8,258 bases of DNA from Candidatus Dadabacteria bacterium UBA2774 (GTDB taxonomy: Bacteria > Desulfobacterota_D > UBA1144 > Nemesobacterales > UBA2774), in contig DEIM01000212.1 of the NCBI GenBank assembly GCA_002352485.1, forward strand, positions 1-8,258. Reading direction: 5' to 3'. Under the pieces are notes generated by a model. It was not told the origin of the DNA and made no database searches. It saw nothing but the letters and a program-made list of their open reading frames with translations. A program made the position numbers and the translations under genes. Each line of letters begins with the position of its first letter. Position 1 is the stretch's first letter. Positions 1-3,647 of the stretch are shown in pieces.

Positions 1-15
1 TTTTGTTAAAAAATT

Positions 16-465
16 CTACTTTTGTTGTTCGAGACGATCACTGACACTTTGTATTAGTTTTAACGCTTGCTCTACCTTGCGTATGCCTAGGCCTTCGGCA
101 AGCTTATTTACCCAGGCAATTTGGGCTTTATTCACCTCTGCCATCACGCGTTTGCCTTTCGCGCTAATAGATACGAGCGGTGAGCGTTTATGGTCAATAT
201 TAGACTTAAGTTCGAGCATCTCTAAACGCTCAAGGTCGTTAATAATCCGCTGCACGCCCTGGCGAGCGAGTCCCATCCGCCGCGCTACCTGAGCCACCGT
301 CAGCGGTTGGCCCGCAAGCTCGATCGCCCCCATCACCTGCCAGCGGGCACTGGTGAGTCCCAGAGGTTTAGTTATCCGGTTACCGGCATCGAGCAAGGCG
401 CCGTTTAACCGAAAAGCTTCAAGAATCAATTCCGTCAATATCTTTCCAGAAGGAGTCCGTTTCAT
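16..465 (-). CDS. MarR-family winged-helix transcriptional regulator
   Basis: This encodes a small cytoplasmic DNA-binding protein of about 149 residues, normal for MarR dimers. In numbering from the chosen start, an N-terminal helical dimerisation part ends in LTSARWQVMGAI (about 37-48). The helix-turn-helix follows (about 56-81, LTVAQVARRMGLARQGVQRI) and then a wing with the typical DHKRSPLVSISAKG pattern (about 91-104). The C-terminal helix completes the dimer interface. I chose the ATG at 465 because relatives characteristically begin with an M-x-RTP-x-G stretch just before the first helix. An in-frame ATG at 486 would overlap the likely -10 box. No Shine-Dalgarno sequence precedes either start, so the message may be nearly leaderless. 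MarR proteins usually bind small phenolic or lipophilic ligands or sense oxidants; the ligand cannot be read here. No adjacent efflux or enzyme gene suggests its target, so it is an orphan regulator within this window, probably autoregulated. Confidence 0.93.
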   Translation of the reverse strand: MKRTPSGKILTELILEAFRLNGALLDAGNRITKPLGLTSARWQVMGAIELAGQPLTVAQVARRMGLARQGVQRIINDLERLEMLELKSNIDHKRSPLVSISAKGKRVMAEVNKAQIAWVNKLAEGLGIRKVEQALKLIQSVSDRLEQQK

Positions 466-476
466 CATAGAAGCAG

Positions 477-505
477 ATACTATCATAATGTCAATATATT
501 GTCAA
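477..505 (-). promoter_or_regulatory. Probable sigma70 promoter of the MarR gene
   Basis: On the minus strand a perfect TTGACA (505-500) is followed after 17 bp by TAGTAT (482-477). Transcription would start near 470, only a few bases before the preferred start codon at 465. This fits the absence of a ribosome binding site. A second TTGACA lies at 494-489. Assignment is by motif only. Confidence 0.5.
492..501. promoter_or_regulatory. Candidate MarR operator palindrome
   Basis: CAATATATTG is a perfect 10-bp palindrome lying in the spacer and overlapping the -35 box of the MarR promoter. It is flanked by two direct TTGACA copies on the minus strand. MarR proteins often bind AT-rich palindromes that overlap their own promoter, so this is a reasonable autoregulatory operator. 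The palindrome is seen; its function is inferred. Confidence 0.4.
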
Positions 506-624
506 GATGGTTATATATTACCGTATGGGGTTAAAATAATTCTGAGTCTTATATGATCAGGAAAAGGTGCCTTGGTTAAGACGTGCGATACCGGGTATTT
601 ATAGAGATTCTTGGGATAAATTCG

Positions 625-1158
625 TTACTTCGAGCCTTTTTCTCTTTCAGAGAATATAAGAAGCAGGAGCTCTGAGTCCTCGATTTTCAGATACGACAGC
701 TCAATCTCAGTAGAGGGGAAGTTCCACACCCTTTCTGCCGAAGTGCCGGGATCATTCGACGTCTTCTCAACATCCGGGTCCCCGTATTTATCGGCCAGAC
801 CCTCCTCTAGTTTTATGAATGTTTCGGCCAAGTTATACCCTTCAGTTTTAGTCTGCGGGACGAACACAATCTTGCTCAGCTCCTTTGTGTCCGCGTCCAT
901 CCAGATACTTGCCCTAAACTTGCTTCCGCCTATATTTATATCCAGCATCTCAAGATCGGTATACACACCGTCCGTACGATCGTGCTTGGCCTGCCTCTTC
1001 TCAACACCTTTTCCGAGAACGCTCTCGACCTCACTCGCAGGCATGCCCCACTTGAGATTCTCCCAGCCGTATACGTCATTTGGTTTTGTATTAGCGCCGG
1101 AGCTTGCGGCAATGGCGTAAAATAGAAGTGCCGTTATAAATAATATGGATACCCTCAT
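625..1158 (-). CDS. Secreted WGM-motif protein of unknown function
   Basis: From the ATG at 1158 this is a 177-residue protein with a Sec signal peptide: MR, a hydrophobic core VSILFITALLFYAIAA, then a small-residue site near residue 22. The mature protein opens with YGWENLKWGMPASEVESVLGKG (WGM at 37-39). Small exported or enzyme-associated proteins often show this aromatic-G-M then x-x-E-V-x-x-x-L-G pattern at the start of an alpha/beta unit. Later come GLADKYGDPD (about 121-130) and a C-terminal strand-rich part with VWNFPSTEIELSYL. There are no cysteines and no recognisable catalytic motif. An upstream ATG at 1179 would add seven polar residues ahead of the signal peptide and lacks a good ribosome site, so it is rejected. 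It is probably periplasmic. Its motif layout resembles the 1538-2071 gene product, which lacks a signal peptide. Function is unknown. Confidence 0.8.
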   Translation of the reverse strand: MRVSILFITALLFYAIAASSGANTKPNDVYGWENLKWGMPASEVESVLGKGVEKRQAKHDRTDGVYTDLEMLDINIGGSKFRASIWMDADTKELSKIVFVPQTKTEGYNLAETFIKLEEGLADKYGDPDVEKTSNDPGTSAERVWNFPSTEIELSYLKIEDSELLLLIFSEREKGSK

Positions 1159-1169
1159 AGCAGGTGAAA

Positions 1170-1174
1170 CCTCC
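1170..1174 (-). promoter_or_regulatory. Ribosome binding site deciding the start at 1158
   Basis: GGAGG on the minus strand (1174-1170) lies 11 nt before the ATG at 1158 and inside the would-be codons that follow the alternative ATG at 1179. The downstream start also places the signal peptide at the true N-terminus. Confidence 0.6.
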
Positions 1175-1215
1175 GTCATTAGATTTTCCCACTCTATATC
1201 AACTCAACTTTTAAA

Positions 1216-1245
1216 AATATAAACGAAGGCGTGGTGAAATTGCAA
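1216..1245 (-). promoter_or_regulatory. Possible promoter of the secreted WGM gene
   Basis: On the minus strand TTGCAA (1245-1240) is followed after 18 bp by TATATT (1221-1216), giving a leader of roughly 50 nt before the ATG at 1158. The same TTGCAA with an 18-bp spacer precedes the kinase gene. Motif match only. Confidence 0.35.
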
Positions 1246-1354
1246 TTTTATTTTGGGCCATTCAAATTCGGGAGGGGCTGCTACGAGGTATCAGACAAAA
1301 ACGAACCGCTACTTCCGCCAACCCTAGACTTTGGCGATAATGGCGGAAAGAATA

Positions 1355-1407
1355 AATCCCTTCATCCTTTTCCATCTCCCTTAGAAAAAGGGAGACCGAG
1401 AGGGATT
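1355..1407. repeat. REP-like nested palindrome, unit 1
   Basis: An inner perfect 8-bp stem TCTCCCTT / AAGGGAGA (1375-1382 with 1388-1395, 5-nt loop) is enclosed by an outer perfect 7-bp stem AATCCCT / AGGGATT (1355-1361 with 1401-1407). CCCT-rich palindromes of this kind occur as dispersed intergenic repeats in many bacterial genomes. Only one copy is seen here, so repeat status is inferred. Confidence 0.55.
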
Positions 1408-1428
1408 TGTGGTTATCTTATCTTTAAA

Positions 1429-1452
1429 TCCCCCTTTTTCTGTGGGGGGGGA
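1429..1452. repeat. REP-like palindrome, unit 2, with 8-G run
   Basis: TCCCCC (1429-1434) pairs with GGGGGA (1447-1452) around a loop containing TTTTT. The right arm is part of an 8-G homopolymer at 1444-1451. It resembles the common intergenic hairpin of a C5 run, a T-rich loop and a G5 run. The homopolymer is a likely spot for replication slippage or a sequencing error. Confidence 0.5.
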
Positions 1453-1473
1453 GATAAAAAGACAAAAGATGAG

Positions 1474-1495
1474 ATTCCGGCTCGGTGGCCTGAAT
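1474..1495. repeat. REP-like palindrome, unit 3
   Basis: ATTCCGGC (1474-1481) pairs with GCCTGAAT (1488-1495) with one mismatch around a 6-nt loop. It is preceded by GAG and followed by GACGG. The shape closely resembles the widespread intergenic element made of ATTCC, a GC-rich stem, GGAAT and GACGG. It sits just downstream of the stop codon of the 1538-2071 gene and could also influence its mRNA end, although no T-tract follows. Confidence 0.5.
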
Positions 1496-1537
1496 GACGG
1501 AATAGATGAGATCCTGAAACAGGTTCTGGATAACAGC

Positions 1538-2071
1538 CTAATTTATCCCCCACTTCACAGACTTCTCCGTATTTTCGATCACAAGAACGTGCCCCCGGCT
1601 TCTGTGAAGCACCCCGAACTCGCATCTTTGGGTATCACCCATCAGGATCATTCTGATAATGGAGCGCTCCGTAAGCCACTCCGTAAGGAGCATCAGGCTT
1701 TCAAGCTCCTGCTCGTCTTCACCACAACTGTTTGCGCAAAAGGTGTTTATATCTTCATCCAACATCGGCAGGCCGTAAATACCCGAAAGGTAGTCTTTCA
1801 ATTTCCCGTACTGCTCTATATACAGCCCCTCACTGTCATATTGTTCACTAAAGGCATAACCCGCCTCTACAAGAGAGTTATCTATGAAATGATAGCCCAC
1901 TACGGTTTCCAGCTCTAATACGGTGTCCTTGTAACTCAAGTGCAAGGGGCTTTCGTTCTCGGGCTTGCAGGGCTCCGAGTGTTTAACCCCGTCCCTTGTC
2001 ATACCCCAGTATGTGCTGCGGAAATCGCAGTCCGATACTTCATGCAGTACAGCCGAATTCTTCATATTCAT
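1538..2071 (-). CDS. Cytoplasmic WGM-motif protein of unknown function
   Basis: This encodes a 177-residue protein with no signal peptide and no membrane segment. The ATG at 2071 is supported by an excellent AAGGAGG (2085-2079) at 7 nt. Near the N-terminus it carries CDFRSTYWGMTRDGVKHSE (WGM at 22-24). A strand-rich part with YKDTVLELETVVGYHFIDNSL follows, then IEQYGKLKDYLSGIYGLPM (about 85-103). This order resembles the secreted protein at 625-1158, with WGM, then strands, then an amphipathic helix ending in YG-x-P. Five cysteines (15, 35, 112, 116, 150), two of them as CxxxC, suit a reducing cytoplasm. It lies 72 bp downstream of the S24-like gene on the same strand and may be co-transcribed with it. 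I cannot assign a biochemical function. Confidence 0.8.
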   Translation of the reverse strand: MNMKNSAVLHEVSDCDFRSTYWGMTRDGVKHSEPCKPENESPLHLSYKDTVLELETVVGYHFIDNSLVEAGYAFSEQYDSEGLYIEQYGKLKDYLSGIYGLPMLDEDINTFCANSCGEDEQELESLMLLTEWLTERSIIRMILMGDTQRCEFGVLHRSRGHVLVIENTEKSVKWGIN

Positions 2072-2143
2072 TTATCCCCCTCCTTCAAGAATATTATTCG
2101 ATCCTATTCCCTTTCTGAGTTGTCAGCAATACAAATTTTGTTA

Positions 2144-2494
2144 TCACCTGAACACGTTAATAACACTGCAGAACACCTTTCCGAGAACTATATTTGGGTC
2201 GAACTCGTCCCAGCTAAGCGTTGTCAGCGGGTAATTTTTGTTATGAGGCCTAAGCACCAGTCTGTCGGGCTCTGCATGACATTCCCTCAAAATATATCCC
2301 TCCCAAGGTATAAGAAGCGCGTAAATAGAACCCGATACGATGACAGTGCTTGAGGTGTCCACTACAACCTTGGAGCCGTCCATAATAAGCTTTTCCATCG
2401 AATCCCCTTTATTATGAATCACGATAAATCCTTCCCGATGCACATCTGTCGGAATCGCTATGGTCTCAATCGGCTCAAATTTAGCTAACGCCAT
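2144..2494 (-). CDS. Stand-alone S24/LexA-like domain, probably non-proteolytic
   Basis: The 116-residue product matches the C-terminal domain of LexA/CI-type repressors (peptidase family S24). GDSM at 30-33 followed by DGSKVVVD (39-46) holds the family's nucleophile serine (Ser32). SGSIYALLI (54-62) and LRPHNKNYP (81-89) match later conserved strands. The catalytic lysine normally sits in a V-K-R triplet, but an ungapped alignment here reads I-L-R, so Leu69 (codon TTG) replaces it. The Ser/Lys dyad that performs self-cleavage is therefore broken. There is also no helix-turn-helix: an in-frame TAA lies 18 nt upstream of the ATG, so no DNA-binding domain was missed. The start has AGGAGAGG just upstream. 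It may act as a dimerisation or sensing module, or be a prophage remnant. Membership of the S24 fold is confident; function is not. Confidence 0.85.
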   Translation of the reverse strand: MALAKFEPIETIAIPTDVHREGFIVIHNKGDSMEKLIMDGSKVVVDTSSTVIVSGSIYALLIPWEGYILRECHAEPDRLVLRPHNKNYPLTTLSWDEFDPNIVLGKVFCSVINVFR

Positions 2495-2538
2495 ATGACT
2501 ATCCTCTCCTTTTTACAGAAAACACTGAAACTCCCATT

Positions 2539-2594
2539 TAGAGACCACCCTACTTATCATGGTCATTGATTGAGATTGTATCACCTAGAGACCA
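2539..2594 (-). promoter_or_regulatory. Two direct copies of TGGTCTCTA, candidate operators
   Basis: The 9-mer TGGTCTCTA occurs on the minus strand at 2594-2586 and 2547-2539, start points 47 bp apart. Both copies are upstream of the S24-like gene. They bracket its likely -10 element, one just upstream and one in the leader. The repeat is exact; an operator role is inferred. Confidence 0.35.
2575..2583 (-). promoter_or_regulatory. Possible extended -10 promoter of the S24-like gene
   Basis: TGATACAAT on the minus strand (2583-2575) fits an extended -10 box (TGn followed by a 5/6 match to TATAAT). No good -35 box is found at 16-18 bp. Transcription would start near 2568 and give a leader of about 70 nt. 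Confidence 0.3.
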
Positions 2595-2837
2595 TTCCCC
2601 ACGCACTATTACACGCTAACTCTAAAATTACTCATAAGGGTTTGGGTTCATCCTACCCGGACAAATTATTATTGGAAGAATAATTATCCCTTGCCTCCTC
2701 TCTCATTCGCTCATGTAAAAGCGAATAAGTTTATTATCTTTTATCCGCGTAAAATTATCAATCGGGTAATCAATGTATTTTGGATGGGGTAATTATGTAG
2801 TGCCTTTATAGTAACACCACGTGGTAAGCGAGAAAAT

Positions 2838-2900
2838 ACTCTTCTTGGGAGAAATAAATGGAAGTGCTTAGAAAGCCTTTGAGTACTTAACAGGAAGAGT
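2838..2900. other. Nested inverted repeat: structured RNA or terminator
   Basis: An outer 10-bp stem ACTCTTCTTG / CAGGAAGAGT (2838-2847 with 2891-2900, one G-U pair) encloses an 11-bp hairpin with arms AAGTGCTTAGA and TTTGAGTACTT (2862-2872 with 2878-2888, three G-U pairs, 5-nt loop). All four imperfect pairs are G-U when read on the plus strand and A-C mismatches on the minus strand, which favours a plus-strand RNA. On the minus strand, however, the outer stem starts at the stop codon of the 2900-3496 gene and its last arm is followed by ATTTTCT. It could therefore instead be a weak terminator for that gene. Confidence 0.35.
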
Positions 2901-3496
2901 CATTGTGGAGGATAGTCCTTACCCCCGACCTTGGCTTTCAGAAGAGAATAAGATGAACTGCCTGTTGGGGTTTTTTGCTCGTGAAAGACAAGACCCACTC
3001 CTTTCACATATACGTCTCGGAACCAGAATTCTCTGTCCTCGGGCATGGTTACCACCATGGCTTGCTCAAATTTACCCCCGGGCGTCTCAACAGCCTTCTT
3101 GGGAAAGCTCATCATGACCTCATTATTGTAAAAGGGGCTCACCACTCCCTCGTTTGTTACCAGCAGCTCGCCTCCGGGGGCTATCCTGAGCGAAACGGCT
3201 TCTTTTCCGAAATAGTTGTCAAATACCGACCAGCCCCCGCTCTCCGAAATGACGCTCTGGGTATGCTCTTTTGTCTTATCGCCTTTTTGTACACTGTAAG
3301 TCCAGACGTTCCCTTTATCCAGAGGCATATACTCAGCCATTAGCGAGTCCTCGCCGAGTCTCGTAACTTCATCCACCTCTGGTATCTGCCCGATTCCGGT
3401 TCCCACGGGTATCGAGTCGTTCTTTACCTCATCGGCGTTCGATACCGAGAACGTGATCATAAAAAGTGCTGCAATCACAATACTACGCCTATTCAT
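2900..3496 (-). CDS. Secreted protein of unknown function with YMPLxxGNxWTY motif
   Basis: The 198-residue product has a clear Sec signal peptide: MNRR, a hydrophobic core SIVIAALFMITFSV, and a likely cut after SNA (residue 21). The ATG at 3496 is set by GGAGG (3508-3504) at 7 nt. The mature part has a short acidic linker, then YMPLDKGNVWTYSV (56-69), and ends with FWFRDVYVKGVGLVFHEQ (about 157-174). A Y-x-PL-x-x-G-x-x-WTY opening with a KGVGLV segment near the end recurs in small exported beta-rich proteins and lipoproteins of many Gram-negative bacteria, usually of unknown role. There is no lipobox cysteine, so it is probably soluble in the periplasm or outside the cell. It appears to be a single-gene unit with its own promoter. 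I do not recognise a specific function. Confidence 0.82.
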   Translation of the reverse strand: MNRRSIVIAALFMITFSVSNADEVKNDSIPVGTGIGQIPEVDEVTRLGEDSLMAEYMPLDKGNVWTYSVQKGDKTKEHTQSVISESGGWSVFDNYFGKEAVSLRIAPGGELLVTNEGVVSPFYNNEVMMSFPKKAVETPGGKFEQAMVVTMPEDREFWFRDVYVKGVGLVFHEQKTPTGSSSYSLLKAKVGGKDYPPQ

Positions 3497-3535
3497 ACTT
3501 ACGCCTCCGGTGCTATTGAGTCTCCTGCACCTTTA

Positions 3536-3564
3536 ATTATACGTCTCCTAGTCAGCCCTTTAAA
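3536..3564 (-). promoter_or_regulatory. Probable promoter of the secreted protein gene at 2900-3496
   Basis: On the minus strand TTTAAA (3564-3559, 4/6 match to the -35 consensus) is followed after 17 bp by a perfect TATAAT (3541-3536). Transcription would start near 3529, leaving a leader of about 33 nt that contains the GGAGG site. Confidence 0.55.
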
Positions 3565-3631
3565 TAGCGGCATACATTATCAGAAACTCGCATAAACAAG
3601 ATTATTCCCGGGTCCTTCCGCACTAAATTGC

Positions 3632-3645
3632 CGGGGGAGACCCCG
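3632..3645 (-). terminator. Weak hairpin after the kinase stop codon
   Basis: CGGGG / CCCCG with a 4-nt loop begins three bases past the kinase stop (TGA at 3650-3648). On the minus strand it is followed by GCAATTTAG, which is only a poor U-tract. It may act as a terminator or just protect the 3' end of the mRNA. Confidence 0.25.
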
Positions 3646-3647
3646 CG

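Larger units (their letters stand above)
1159..1537. other. Non-coding stretch with palindromes
   Basis: No credible gene lies here. The upper part, read leftward, holds the leader and probable promoter of the secreted WGM gene. Roughly 1246-1354 shows nothing recognisable. From 1355 to 1495 there are three palindromic units annotated separately. An open frame of 88 codons on the plus strand (1231-1497) runs through these palindromes, has no ribosome site and encodes a low-complexity peptide, so it is not called. Confidence 0.6.
2495..2899. other. Non-coding stretch, 405 bp
   Basis: No credible gene lies here. From right to left in transcription sense it holds the region downstream of the 2900-3496 gene, then AT-rich DNA, then the promoter and leader of the S24-like gene. 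Visible structure includes a nested inverted repeat (2838-2900), a 10-bp perfect palindrome ACCACGTGGT (2816-2825), and two 7-bp stems: AATTATT / AATAATT (2664-2685) and ATTCGCT / AGCGAAT (2705-2726), each with an 8-nt loop. The TGGTCTCTA pair lies at 2539-2594. Plus-strand frames here are short and unsupported. Confidence 0.5.

Noticed and set aside
1231..1497. 88-codon plus-strand open frame
   Set aside because: It runs through the palindrome cluster, has no ribosome site, and its peptide is the low-complexity kind typical of translated REP-like repeats.
1409..1918. 169-codon plus-strand open frame
   Set aside because: It is mostly antisense to the WGM gene at 1538-2071, which has a strong ribosome site and a recognisable motif; its 5' part is repeat sequence.
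1940..2353. 137-codon plus-strand open frame
   Set aside because: It is antisense to both the WGM gene and the S24-like gene, has no motif of its own, and spans their intergenic gap.
2816..2825. ACCACGTGGT as a specific regulator site
   Set aside because: It is a perfect palindrome, but alone and without a recognised bacterial consensus; it is mentioned only as part of the non-coding stretch.
2858..2890. 10-residue plus-strand peptide after GGGAG
   Set aside because: A GGGAG-like site at 6 nt precedes the ATG, but the reading frame is only ten codons and lies inside the nested inverted repeat; nothing supports translation.
3607..3645. Longer fold including the CCGGG-type arms downstream of the kinase gene
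   Set aside because: Only short disconnected arms pair; beyond the small CGGGG / CCCCG hairpin no stable stem or T-tract could be read.
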